In this document: positions 28,310 through 36,634 of the stretch, piece by piece
How the letters are laid out: each line of letters starts with the position of its first letter
Position numbering within the stretch: position 1 is the first letter of the stretch
Assembly: GCA_025463005.1 (NCBI GenBank)
Contig: JAOAPR010000005.1
Coordinates: 1-64,000, forward strand
Length of the DNA: 64,000 nucleotides
Direction: 5' to 3'
Source of the DNA: Bryobacterales bacterium
GTDB taxonomy: Bacteria > Acidobacteriota > Terriglobia > Bryobacterales > Bryobacteraceae
Notes under the pieces: generated by a model
What the model saw: the letters and a program-made list of their open reading frames with translations, nothing else
The model's database searches: none
What the model was told of the DNA's origin: nothing
Made by a program: the position numbers and the translations under genes

Positions 28310-30855
28310 GGCTATCGCTCCGCACCGCAAGCCGCATCGCGTGGCGCGAAACGCGTTCCTCGCTCACGAAGTTCCTGTTTGTCGTGTTCGCCGTTGCGAT
28401 CGGCGTGGGCGCGCTCGCCGGTGTCCGCGGATTCAGCGAAAGTGTTCGCGCGATGCTGAACAGCGAATCGCGCACGATCATGGCGGCCGATTTGAGCGCG
28501 CGCCAGTTCGCGCCTCCCAAACAGGAGCAGATCGCCGAGCTCGACCAGCTTGGTGCGCGCGGGGTTGACCGCACGCTCATCACCGAAACCGTTTCCATGG
28601 CCGCGGCCACCACCCCGGATGCCACGCCTGCCCTGGTTTCCATCAAGGCAGTCGATCCGGCCAAGTATCCGTACTACGGAACGGTCAAGCTCTCGCCCGA
28701 AATGCCGCTTTCCCAGGCGCTCACCCCCGAAACGGTGGTCGCGGGCGAGGACGTCCTGATCCGGCTGGGCGTCAAGGTCGGCGAACATGTTCACCTCGGG
28801 TCGGCCGACTTTCGGATGGCTGCTATGGTCCTGTCCGAGCCCGATCGCATGTCGGGCAGCCTCAACGTCGGCTTGCGCATGATGCTTTCGCGCGAAGGGT
28901 TCGAGCGCACCGGCCTGATGCAATTGGGCAGCCGCGCGGCCGAGCGATACCTGTTCAAGATCCAGCCAAACGGTCCGTCGATGGAAGATGTCCGCGTCGC
29001 GATTATGGACGCTCTGCCCGAAGCACGCGTGATCGACTCGAAAGAGTCCAATCCGCTCATCACCCGCGGCCTGGATCAAGCCACCACGTTTCTCAGTCTC
29101 ATCAGCCTGATCGCCCTGATTGTCGGCGCGATCGGTGTCGGCGTCGCCATGTATGCCCACCTTCAACAGAAGATGGACAACATCGCGGTGATGAAGTCCC
29201 TGGGAGGAACGTCGGCCGAGATCATCCGCATCTACGTCATCCAGACCTTGATGCTGGGTCTGCTGGGCGGGATCGCGGGCGTGCTGCTCGGGCGCGCCGT
29301 CGAGGAAGTGTTCCCGTCGCTAATCAACAAGATTTTCGAAATCAAAGCAACCACCGGCTGGCACTTCGATGCTGCCATTCAAGGCATTTCGGTTGGATTG
29401 CTCACCACTCTGCTGTTCACGCTGCCGCCGCTCGTTGCGATCCGCAAAATCCGCCCGGCGATCATTTTGCGCCGCGGCATGGCCGATACGAAGCTCCCGT
29501 TCCGCGGCCGGATCTCAGCCTTGCGCGAAGCCGTGGTGCTGGGCGGCATCATCCTGGTGGGTCTGGGCGGGATCGCCGCCTGGCTGGCCGGATCCGCGCG
29601 GGTCGGCGGATATTTCGCCGGCGGGCTCTTCTTCAGCCTTCTTGCGCTGACCGGGGTCGCGGCACTGTTGCTGCGGCTGCTCCGCATCTTCCTGCGCCGT
29701 TCCCCGATTCGTCTGCCGTCACTCGTGCGGCAGGGCTTCGCGAATCTGTATCGCCAGGGCAACCAGGCCCAATCCATCCTGGTCGCCATGGGACTGGGCG
29801 TGATGTTCACGCTGAGCGTCTATTTGATCCAGAACTCGCTGGTCAATGAAATTATCCAGACGGCTCCGCCGGGCGTGCCCAATGTGTATCTGGTGGGTGT
29901 CACGCTAGAGCAAACTACGCCGCTAAAGCAGCTTATCGCCAGTCAGGAGGGCGTCCTTACGGCGCCGCAGCTTTCGCCCTCTGTTGCCGCCCGGCTTGTC
30001 CGGATCAACGGGGAGGAAGTAGCCTCGCGTCCCATGAAGGGTTTTTCCCGCCGTTATCTGAACACCCGCTCGGTCACATGGGAAAGCGATCGGCCCGACA
30101 ACATCCGCGTTATCGACGGAACCTGGTGGAAACGGGACGCGACCGAACCAGTGGTCTCGGTCGAAGAGGACGCCGCCAAGACTCTGGACATCCATCCCGG
30201 TTCCAGGATCGAGATGGAAGTGTCAGGCCGGACGGTCCAAGCCCGTGTAGTCGCGTTGCACCGCTACGAGGCTGCGCGGATGGCCCCGTCCGACTTCGTG
30301 TTCAATGAGCCTGCTCTGGCGGGATTGCCGGTGGTGTTCTACGGCGGCGTGCGCATGAAACCTTCCGAGGCCGGAGCGCTCCAGCGCGTAATATTCAACA
30401 AATACCCGACGGTCACCGTGGTCAACGTCGCCGACGTGCTTCAAACCGTTCAGCAGATCATCGATCAGATCGCGCTGGTGATCCGTTTCCTGTCGGCCTT
30501 TGCCATCGTAGCCGGAGCCATTATTCTGGCCGCGAGCGTCGCTGGAACGCGTTTCCGGCGCATTCGTGAAGTGGTGATCCTCAAAACCCTCGGCGGCACG
30601 CGGCGCCACATTGCCCGGATGTTTTCCATCGAATTCCTGACTCTGGGCGCTGTGGCGGGACTCATGGGCGGCCTGCTCGCCAGCGCGTTCTCGCGAGTTC
30701 TGCTGACGCGCCTGCTGGATGCCAAATTCGAGCTCGATGCCCGCGCGATTCTGGTCTGCGTGGCACTGACGGCTCTGCTGGCGAACGCGGCGGGCTGGTT
30801 CGCCAGCGTCCGCATCCTGCGCCAAAAGCCCCTGGAAGTCCTGCGCGAAGAGTAG
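28306..30855 (+). CDS. ybbP: FtsX-like ABC permease (YbbP-like)
   Basis: An 849-residue type VII ABC permease. It has an N-terminal helix, a periplasmic domain (about 45-260), an FtsX block of three helices (about 260-400), further helices (about 405-460), a second periplasmic domain and a second FtsX block at the C-terminus (about 720-845, VVILKTLGGTRRHIARMF). The duplicated FtsX layout and length match YbbP. With YbbA it forms a mechanotransmitting rather than classical transport complex (family knowledge). Confidence 0.9.
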   Translation: MRLSLRTASRIAWRETRSSLTKFLFVVFAVAIGVGALAGVRGFSESVRAMLNSESRTIMAADLSARQFAPPKQEQIAELDQLGARGVDRTLITETVSMAAATTPDATPALVSIKAVDPAKYPYYGTVKLSPEMPLSQALTPETVVAGEDVLIRLGVKVGEHVHLGSADFRMAAMVLSEPDRMSGSLNVGLRMMLSREGFERTGLMQLGSRAAERYLFKIQPNGPSMEDVRVAIMDALPEARVIDSKESNPLITRGLDQATTFLSLISLIALIVGAIGVGVAMYAHLQQKMDNIAVMKSLGGTSAEIIRIYVIQTLMLGLLGGIAGVLLGRAVEEVFPSLINKIFEIKATTGWHFDAAIQGISVGLLTTLLFTLPPLVAIRKIRPAIILRRGMADTKLPFRGRISALREAVVLGGIILVGLGGIAAWLAGSARVGGYFAGGLFFSLLALTGVAALLLRLLRIFLRRSPIRLPSLVRQGFANLYRQGNQAQSILVAMGLGVMFTLSVYLIQNSLVNEIIQTAPPGVPNVYLVGVTLEQTTPLKQLIASQEGVLTAPQLSPSVAARLVRINGEEVASRPMKGFSRRYLNTRSVTWESDRPDNIRVIDGTWWKRDATEPVVSVEEDAAKTLDIHPGSRIEMEVSGRTVQARVVALHRYEAARMAPSDFVFNEPALAGLPVVFYGGVRMKPSEAGALQRVIFNKYPTVTVVNVADVLQTVQQIIDQIALVIRFLSAFAIVAGAIILAASVAGTRFRRIREVVILKTLGGTRRHIARMFSIEFLTLGAVAGLMGGLLASAFSRVLLTRLLDAKFELDARAILVCVALTALLANAAGWFASVRILRQKPLEVLREE

Positions 30856-31695
30856 CTACGCCGGTTCTCTCCGCTCCCTCACCAAGTCCTCCAAATCCTC
30901 GATCTTTTCGGTGAGCTGGTGCAGCTTGCGGGACACTCCCTGGATCTCAGACTCGGCCCGGCGGTTCACGTCGAAATCCAGCTCGCCCCGCAGCCGATCC
31001 TTCGTATCCTGCCGATTCTGGCTCATCATGATGACCGGCGCCTGTACCGCGGCCAGCATCGAAAGAAACAGGTTCAGGAGTATGAACGGGTAGGGGTCCC
31101 AGGCCGATCCCCGCAGCGCGACGTTGATCGCGGTGTAGACTGCCAGCGTTAGTCCGAACGCGATGATGAACGTCCAGGATCCTCCGAAGCGCGCCACCCC
31201 GTCGGCGATGCGCTCGCCAAAGGTGGCCTCCTGTTCGATTACTTCATTGGGGTTCCGCATGGAGCGGACGCGGACCAGTTGATGCGCGGCGTGATACTGG
31301 CGGCCAAGCACCGAGAGCATGTCCATGCCCGCGTGCGGCTTTCTTTGGATCAGTTCGAAGATATCGTCGCGATCCACCTCCACGCACACCGTTTCCTCCA
31401 AGGCGATTGCGCCTGTTTCATGCGGTGTCTGCTGCAGCATGGAGGCGAATCCGAAGAAGTCGCCCGCGCCGGGCTCTTCCAGCACCACCTCCTGCTGATC
31501 GGCGTCGACGGTGGTCACCTTCACTTTGCCCGATACCACCACGTAGGCCCGCCCACCCGGCTCGCCCATTTTGTAGATGCGCTGGCGCGGCGCAAACGTC
31601 TTCAGCTCCACTTTGGTCGCCAAAAGCGCGGTTTCATCGTCGTCGAGCAATGCGAACAGTGGAACCTTCTTGAGCACGTCCGGATGACAAGCCAT
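30856..31695 (-). CDS. cyclic-nucleotide-binding domain fused to DUF1003
   Basis: A 279-residue fusion. Residues about 10-125 form a CRP-like beta-roll (GEPGGRAYVVVSGKVKV, LEEPGAGDFFGFASML), and residues about 150-240 hold DUF1003 with two membrane helices (WTFIIAFGLTLAVYTAIN and PFILLNLFLSMLAAVQAPVIMMSQNR), ending in a coiled coil. ATG 31695 is preferred because it starts the sensor domain and lies seven bases after a TTTAAT element. It may be a membrane protein gated by a nucleotide, but the ligand-contact residues are not clearly conserved. Confidence 0.83.
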   Translation of the reverse strand: MACHPDVLKKVPLFALLDDDETALLATKVELKTFAPRQRIYKMGEPGGRAYVVVSGKVKVTTVDADQQEVVLEEPGAGDFFGFASMLQQTPHETGAIALEETVCVEVDRDDIFELIQRKPHAGMDMLSVLGRQYHAAHQLVRVRSMRNPNEVIEQEATFGERIADGVARFGGSWTFIIAFGLTLAVYTAINVALRGSAWDPYPFILLNLFLSMLAAVQAPVIMMSQNRQDTKDRLRGELDFDVNRRAESEIQGVSRKLHQLTEKIEDLEDLVRERREPA

Positions 31696-31702
31696 GAACA
31701 AA

Positions 31703-31708
31703 ATTAAA
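31703..31708 (-). promoter_or_regulatory. -10 element (TTTAAT) of the cNMP-DUF1003 gene
   Basis: Read leftward, TTTAAT ends seven bases before the ATG, and TTAACC lies 16 bases further upstream as a possible -35. Confidence 0.45.
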
Positions 31709-31794
31709 TCACACGTTAAGCGCCGGTTAATATTGACCTGCGTCCAATAGGGTGAAGGCGAGTCACTCGCTAGACAAAAAGGAAGGTAGCTATC

Positions 31795-31998
31795 ATGAAA
31801 ACACTCACCAGCTTGCTTGTAGGCGGAGCTTTGATGCTCGGCACGGCGATGGCTCAGGACGCCCCGAAATCGGCGACTCCCGCCGGCCCGGCCGCCCAGA
31901 ACCAGACGACGCCCAAGGTAAAGAAGCACCGCAAACACAAGAAGGACAAGACGGCGAAACCGGCCGTTACCCCTTCTAACGCTGTTCCCAAGAAGTAA
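31795..31998 (+). CDS. small secreted Lys/Ala/Pro-rich protein
   Basis: A 67-residue protein with a clear signal peptide (cleaved after TAMAQ) and a mature part of about 45 residues that is rich in Lys, Ala, Pro and Thr (KVKKHRKHKKDK). AGGAAGGTAG provides the ribosome-binding site. A strong terminator follows directly, so it is a single-gene transcript. The function is unknown; many Acidobacteria carry similar small basic secreted proteins. Confidence 0.72.
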   Translation: MKTLTSLLVGGALMLGTAMAQDAPKSATPAGPAAQNQTTPKVKKHRKHKKDKTAKPAVTPSNAVPKK

Positions 31999-32017
31999 GT
32001 AGGAGCGGTACTATTGC

Positions 32018-32057
32018 CGAGCCCCGGCCATTTCCCGGGGCTCGCGTGTCATTTTTT
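32018..32057 (+). terminator. rho-independent terminator
   Basis: CGAGCCCCGG (32018-32027) pairs fully with CCGGGGCTCG (32035-32044) around a seven-base loop, followed by a run of six T at 32052-32057. It ends the small secreted-protein gene and overlaps the stop of the convergent cupin gene. Confidence 0.88.
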
Positions 32058-32465
32058 CGGTGCTGCTCGAAATTCTTTGTCCGTTACTTCCTCACCCCAC
32101 GTAATTCCCCCGCGCGTAACGTTGTACTGAACTCCCCCTTTGTCCGGCGCCGCTCCATGCCAGTGCACTACACCCGGACCCGCGTAAATAGTCTCACCCG
32201 CCTTTAGTTCGATCACAGGCCCGCCCTTCACCTGCGTGTGGGCGACGCCTTCCTCCACCAGAATGATCTGGCCGCCTTCGTGGCTGTGCCACTTGGTCCG
32301 TGACCCCGGGTCGAAACGGAAATGGGCGATGGTCGCCTTGGTGCCCTCGTCCAACTTTGTTACGGTTCCGCCCGTGAAATTGGGGTTCTGTTTTTCCTGG
32401 GCGTACATGATCCAAAACCCAGCAAAGGTGCTGAGAACCACGCACAGCGTGTAAACCTTACGCAT
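32049..32465 (-). CDS. exported cupin-domain protein
   Basis: A 138-residue cupin with an N-terminal signal segment. Motif 1 is FDPGSRTKWHSHEGGQIILVEEG (metal-binding His pair and Glu-like residues) and motif 2 is GETIYAGPGVVHWHGA (the third and fourth ligands). Proteins of this class are carboxymuconolactone- or quercetinase-like small enzymes; the substrate is unknown. Confidence 0.82.
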   Translation of the reverse strand: MRKVYTLCVVLSTFAGFWIMYAQEKQNPNFTGGTVTKLDEGTKATIAHFRFDPGSRTKWHSHEGGQIILVEEGVAHTQVKGGPVIELKAGETIYAGPGVVHWHGAAPDKGGVQYNVTRGGITWGEEVTDKEFRAAPKK

Positions 32466-32507
32466 CCTTCGAGCCTCCCTCGTGGGAGTCTAACACGGCC
32501 TCCGCTC

Positions 32508-32870
32508 TTATTTGGAGCTCAGAACGAAAGAATTGCCGTCGATGTCCTTGAAGATGGCAAACGTTCCCCAGGCTGCCCGTGCGGGTTCCCGAACGATTTC
32601 GACGCCTTTGCTCTTGAGCTCCCCTACAGTGCCTTCTACGTCGTCCGCCCAAAACGTCACGTTCATGAAGTTTCCAGGCTGCAGACTGTTGGTGGGATTG
32701 AACAGAACGATCCGGGTTTCTGCGCCCGAAATGCCCAGCTCGATCCAGCGTTGCTTATCGTCGAATGGCTGGTCGGTGACCACGCGAAACCCGAGCTTCT
32801 CGGTGTAGAAAGCCAGCGCGCGATCCTGATCGGTGACGGGAATACTCGCAAACTTGACGCCGCGAATCAT
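32508..32870 (-). CDS. VOC (glyoxalase-like) family protein
   Basis: A 120-residue vicinal-oxygen-chelate protein: MIRGVKFASIPVTDQDRALAFYTEKLGF is the standard first module, and WGTFAIFKDIDGNSFVL the second. ATG 32870 is selected because AAGGAG lies six bases upstream; longer in-frame starts exist. A glyoxalase, dioxygenase or resistance role cannot be chosen from sequence alone. Confidence 0.82.
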   Translation of the reverse strand: MIRGVKFASIPVTDQDRALAFYTEKLGFRVVTDQPFDDKQRWIELGISGAETRIVLFNPTNSLQPGNFMNVTFWADDVEGTVGELKSKGVEIVREPARAAWGTFAIFKDIDGNSFVLSSK

Positions 32871-32950
32871 GTGCATCTCCTTCGTATCGGCCATTCTGAT
32901 CGAGTCTTGCCGCAATTGCAAGTCTCTATGGGGTTTGACACTATAGTGCC

Positions 32951-33262
32951 GTGCAGCATATCCCGTTTGACGAATATGTGATCGATGTTCTGCTGCCTGA
33001 CCTGACGCGGCACGACCGGGCACCGACGGCTTTCCTGGTCTACATCGTTCTATGGACGGCGCTGTTCCGCGGGGAGCAGAAGCACGTGGCGCTGAGTCTC
33101 CGGCAACTGGCCGAGTGCACCGGATTGTCGAAATCGGCGGTGCAGGCGGCTATCCGGCTGCTGAAGCGGCGAGGCTTGATTAAAGTCTCCAAATCCGCCG
33201 CCACGGCCGTTCCGCAGTATGAGCTGGTTCGTCATTGGGTGCGGCGGCGTGTCCCGCGATAG
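32951..33262 (+). CDS. winged-helix DNA-binding protein
   Basis: A 103-residue protein with a helix-turn-helix at about 46-85: LSLRQLAECTGLSKSAVQAAIRLLKRRGLIKVSK, the layout of replication-initiator or GntR-like winged helices. The start is GTG 32951. It is divergent from the VOC gene, which could be its target (inference). No sensor domain is present. Confidence 0.72.
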   Translation: MQHIPFDEYVIDVLLPDLTRHDRAPTAFLVYIVLWTALFRGEQKHVALSLRQLAECTGLSKSAVQAAIRLLKRRGLIKVSKSAATAVPQYELVRHWVRRRVPR

Positions 33263-33302
33263 ACTATGAGAGAATTCTGGAATTAGGGAAGGGGAGAGTG
33301 CG

Positions 33303-33545
33303 ATGCCGTTATACGACTTTCAATGCTTGGACTGCGGGGAGCGTTTTGAGGCTCTCGTACTGAAGACGGCCGCATCCTGCCCGAGCTGCCAGAGCGCGCG
33401 CCTGGAGCAGCTTCTATCGGGGTTCAGCGTGAGCTCGGAATCCACCCGCGATTCCAATTTGAGCGCTGCTAAGCGCAAGCACGCTAAAGTTCATCGCGAT
33501 TATTCCATGGACATGCACAACGCCGAGAAGAACCATCACCACTAG
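33303..33545 (+). CDS. FmdB-type zinc ribbon protein
   Basis: An 80-residue protein with CLDCGERFE and CPSC (two CxxC pairs, about 9-30), the FmdB regulatory-protein fold, and a His-rich tail ending NHHH that could bind metal. GGGGAGAG precedes the ATG. The function of this family is poorly known. Confidence 0.85.
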   Translation: MPLYDFQCLDCGERFEALVLKTAASCPSCQSARLEQLLSGFSVSSESTRDSNLSAAKRKHAKVHRDYSMDMHNAEKNHHH

Positions 33546-33550
33546 ATCTG

Positions 33551-34345
33551 CTATTTCTTCCCGGAGTCCTGGTAATCCGGAATCTTGATGCGGCCTTCGA
33601 TCAGGCCCCTGTTGTTTTCTTCGCAGGAATACTCCTGAATCTCCCAGTCCGGGCGAAGCGTGAAGGTGCGATTGCTGACGATCGGCTTGGTGTACGTCTT
33701 CGGATCGTCATAGGTCACTTGGTATGCGATGTGGCCCAAGTCGCTCCGCGTAAAGCGCTCGATCATGTGAAGCTGATCGCTGTGGGGATGCCCGTTGGTG
33801 TCCAGCCGGGTAAATCCGTTGAAGTTCGTGGTGTCGACCACCATCGTGTCTCCGTCCCAATGGCCCACTGATTCGCCGAACCAGGTAGGGACTTTCTTGG
33901 GATTGTGCGCACGGCCGTCGATCGGGAACACCTTGAACCAGCTATTTTGCTCGTACAGAAATGCCATGGACGTAGGCGTCAGCATGATCTGAATGGGATC
34001 GGGCGAACCCATCGCGCGTGAATGGCCAAAGGGCAAACAAGCACCCGTGTAATCGCCTTCTTCGGCGTTGTAGGTATCGAACTGCTTCTTGCCCCATTCG
34101 GTGTATGGCAGCGGGCCACCGGTCGCGCGTTCAATATCGGGCACATAGGGCCTTGCCCAGACGCCGTTCAGGTCGAGCGTTCCCCAAGGGGTCTTCGGTG
34201 CGGGACCTTCGGGCGGCTGATATCCGCCACGACCCCCGCCCTTGCCGCCCCCTTTACCTGCTCCGGGGCCACCTTGCGGCTGCTGGGCGATCAAAGCGGC
34301 GGAGACCAAACATGCGGCCGCGGCAAACATCAGGCGGTATTTCAT
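33551..34345 (-). CDS. exported protein of an Acidobacteria-rich family
   Basis: A 264-residue secreted protein. The signal peptide ends near LIAQQ; a Gly/Lys-rich linker of about 25 residues follows and then a conserved body (PWGTLDLNGVWARPY, MLTPTSMAFLYEQNSWFKVFPIDGR, WDGDTMVVDTTNFNG, EYSCEENNRGLIEGR). I recognise this body from many copies in Solibacter-like genomes, but its role is unknown. It is transcribed with the DUF6152-like gene 29 bases upstream. Confidence 0.75.
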   Translation of the reverse strand: MKYRLMFAAAACLVSAALIAQQPQGGPGAGKGGGKGGGRGGYQPPEGPAPKTPWGTLDLNGVWARPYVPDIERATGGPLPYTEWGKKQFDTYNAEEGDYTGACLPFGHSRAMGSPDPIQIMLTPTSMAFLYEQNSWFKVFPIDGRAHNPKKVPTWFGESVGHWDGDTMVVDTTNFNGFTRLDTNGHPHSDQLHMIERFTRSDLGHIAYQVTYDDPKTYTKPIVSNRTFTLRPDWEIQEYSCEENNRGLIEGRIKIPDYQDSGKK

Positions 34346-34373
34346 ACGGGATCTCCTGTTTATAACGGATCGC

Positions 34374-34763
34374 CTAGCGGGCGCCTTCGGTCTGGCTGAG
34401 CACGGTGCGGCCATCCTTGGCTTTCACGGTACGCGTACTGCAAATGTTGGTGCCTTTTTTCGACAGGATGCCGTCCAGGACGATCTCGTCGCCTAATTTC
34501 ACGGAATCCTGCGTAAATCCCGCGCGCGTCATGGCATTGGGCGAGCCCAGCTCGCATTCCCACTTGTCGACGCCGCCATTGGCGTTCTTCACGTCCATGT
34601 AGATCCAGGCGTGGGGATTGCGCCAATCGAGCTTTGTAAGCGTGCCGGTCAGCGATATAGGTTTCTTCTGGTCGAACTCCGCGGCCAGCGAGTGATGGGC
34701 CCAGAGTGAGGTTGTTCCCAATAAGCCCAGGCAGAAGGTGAGCGTAATAAGGCGTATTTTCAT
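34374..34763 (-). CDS. exported DUF6152-like protein
   Basis: A 129-residue exported protein, signal peptide up to LWAHHS. The mature start AHHSLAAEFDQKKPISLTGTLTKLDWRNPHAWIYMDV is the hallmark of this family, an OB-like beta-barrel that often travels with the gene type seen directly downstream. Function unknown; the His pair at the new N-terminus might bind copper (inference). Confidence 0.8.
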   Translation of the reverse strand: MKIRLITLTFCLGLLGTTSLWAHHSLAAEFDQKKPISLTGTLTKLDWRNPHAWIYMDVKNANGGVDKWECELGSPNAMTRAGFTQDSVKLGDEIVLDGILSKKGTNICSTRTVKAKDGRTVLSQTEGAR

Positions 34764-34826
34764 TGTGTGCGTCTCCAGGAACGAATCTCCCTTACTTCAA
34801 CATGTTCGGGAGCCTTTTCGCAAGTC

Positions 34827-35450
34827 CTAGAAATCAATCGACCCCAGCACCTCCGACGGCTTCTTGTCGAACGCCCGGCAGATCGCCAGGAAGCTTTCGA
34901 TACTGGGCAGGTTGGTCCCACGCTCGATCGCGCTGATCTGGGACACGCTCAGCTTGGTTTCCGCCGCCAGCTCTTTCAGCGACCAGTCTCGAGCCACGCG
35001 CATCAGCTTGATCGCATGCCCCAGCCGCTGCCGCAGCCGGTCTTGCGCGGTTTGCCCTAACCCGAACGCCTCGATCGCATTCTTCAGGACCTGCCGCAAT
35101 TGCGCCAGCGAAAACGGCTTCGACAGGTAGTCGAACACCTTCAGCTTGAAGGTCGCCCGCATATCTTCAAGCGACGGGTATCCCGTGATCACGATCACGC
35201 ACAGCCCCGGCCATCGCGTCAGCAACTGCTCCAGGACCTTGTCGCCGGTCACGTCGCCCATTTTCATGTCCAGCAGCACGATGTCGGGCAGGCGCTCTTC
35301 GCAACCTACGAAAAACTCGGCTGCGTTACCGAACGTGCGGACCGTGTAGGCGCGTTCGTCTTTGAGGAAATCCTCCAGGTATGTGCGGAAATCGAGATCG
35401 TCGTCCAATACCGCGATATTCGCCAGCGTTTGTGCCGTGGTGTCCAACAA
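34827..35450 (-). CDS. response regulator receiver fused to XRE helix-turn-helix
   Basis: A 207-residue regulator. Receiver domain 10-125: acidic pair Asp16/Asp17, phosphoacceptor Asp61 (VLLDMKMGD), Thr89 and Lys111 (YLSKPF) are all present. The output domain at about 144-203 is a Cro/C1-type helix-turn-helix (LKELAAETKLSVSQISAIERGTNLPSIESFLAICRAF). This output type is uncommon for two-component regulators. No histidine kinase is next to it, so its partner is unknown. Confidence 0.9.
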   Translation of the reverse strand: MLDTTAQTLANIAVLDDDLDFRTYLEDFLKDERAYTVRTFGNAAEFFVGCEERLPDIVLLDMKMGDVTGDKVLEQLLTRWPGLCVIVITGYPSLEDMRATFKLKVFDYLSKPFSLAQLRQVLKNAIEAFGLGQTAQDRLRQRLGHAIKLMRVARDWSLKELAAETKLSVSQISAIERGTNLPSIESFLAICRAFDKKPSEVLGSIDF

Positions 35451-35491
35451 CGCCCCAGGATACCCAAGTAATGATACTCAAGTAATGACAC

Positions 35492-36619
35492 TCAAGTCGC
35501 CTTGACCGTTCGGCCCTTCCACTCAATGTGCCGATCGGCCAGCGCGCTGATCAGGCCGTGCATCAGGACCGGAAGCGCGGCATAGACGGCCAGTGGAGCA
35601 AGCAGCACGCGCAGCCCGTTTCCATACCAGGGGCGAAGTTGCAACAGCACCAGCAAAACTAGCGCGGCTGGAGCAACCCGATGGCCCGTGAACCACAGCC
35701 ACGCAGCCAGCGGAAGCCAGAGCGCGGCGCACAGAGCGGTCAGCAGGATGGTCAGACTGGTCGAGGGCTTCACCTGGACGAACCGGAACGCATTGCGTTC
35801 GATCCCCTTCCAGGCGCCCTTCCAGCCCGCATAGCTGCGCACGTGCCCCAGGCCCGCGGATCGCGCGACCCCAAAGCCCATTCGATGCCTTTGCGCCAGC
35901 AGCGCCAGCTTCACGTCTTCGGCCAGGTATTTCCAGACGGCAGCATGACCGCCGATAAACTCGTACGCTTCCCGGCGCGCCAGCACACACTGGCCATTGA
36001 ATATTGCTGCTGGATCCTGCTGGAGGCTTGCTCCGCTGAAAAACAGGGCGGCTGTGTACGGCTCGAGCAGGTGTTCGGTAAGGCTCTCGGGTCGTGGCGT
36101 GAGGTGTACCGATAGGAGCGCCAGGCCGGAATCGTCGGCGCATTTGACCACCGAGTCCAGGAACCCTTTCTGGTAGCGCGTATCGGCATCCGCGAACAGA
36201 ATCCAGCGCGATGTGAGGATTCGCGCGCCGGCCATGCACGCGTTCGCTTTTCCCAACGCACCTTTGATTAGCGGCGGAGCTTCCAGGACGCCCGCTCCGG
36301 CCCCGCGAGCTTCCTCGGCCGTTCTGTCGCTGGAATGGTCGTCGACCACGATCACGGTATCGGGCGGAAAGCTCTCGACTGCGCCGCGCACCACGCCTTC
36401 TTCATTGCGTGCAGGGATCACCACCATGCAGTCCGGAGGCGTTTCGCTGGCTGGAACGGCCGGCAGCAGCGGAAGCTGCAAATAGTGTCTCCTGGCTCGG
36501 TGAAACAGGAGCGAGGTCACTATGGCGAAAGCACAGGCGGCTGCCGTACTCGGAGTGGCTATCCATTGCCCGCCCCACGTTAAGAACCCTTCCCAGGCCA
36601 TCCATGGGCTGCTGACCAC
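35492..36619 (-). CDS. family 2 glycosyltransferase, membrane-bound
   Basis: A 375-residue GT2 enzyme. The N-terminal helix (about 22-40) is followed by the GT-A domain: MVVIPARNEEGVVRGAV, VVDDHSSDRTAEEA, FADADTRYQKGFLDS (DxD) and AEDVKLALLAQ in the acceptor region, and C-terminal helices (about 290-365). Layout resembles CrtQ-like and hopanoid-associated GT2 enzymes. It lies 15 bases downstream of a polytopic membrane protein in the same direction, so the two may build one glycolipid or glycan. Confidence 0.85.
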   Translation of the reverse strand: MVSSPWMAWEGFLTWGGQWIATPSTAAACAFAIVTSLLFHRARRHYLQLPLLPAVPASETPPDCMVVIPARNEEGVVRGAVESFPPDTVIVVDDHSSDRTAEEARGAGAGVLEAPPLIKGALGKANACMAGARILTSRWILFADADTRYQKGFLDSVVKCADDSGLALLSVHLTPRPESLTEHLLEPYTAALFFSGASLQQDPAAIFNGQCVLARREAYEFIGGHAAVWKYLAEDVKLALLAQRHRMGFGVARSAGLGHVRSYAGWKGAWKGIERNAFRFVQVKPSTSLTILLTALCAALWLPLAAWLWFTGHRVAPAALVLLVLLQLRPWYGNGLRVLLAPLAVYAALPVLMHGLISALADRHIEWKGRTVKAT

Positions 36620-36634
36620 TTCAGGGCGATGATA

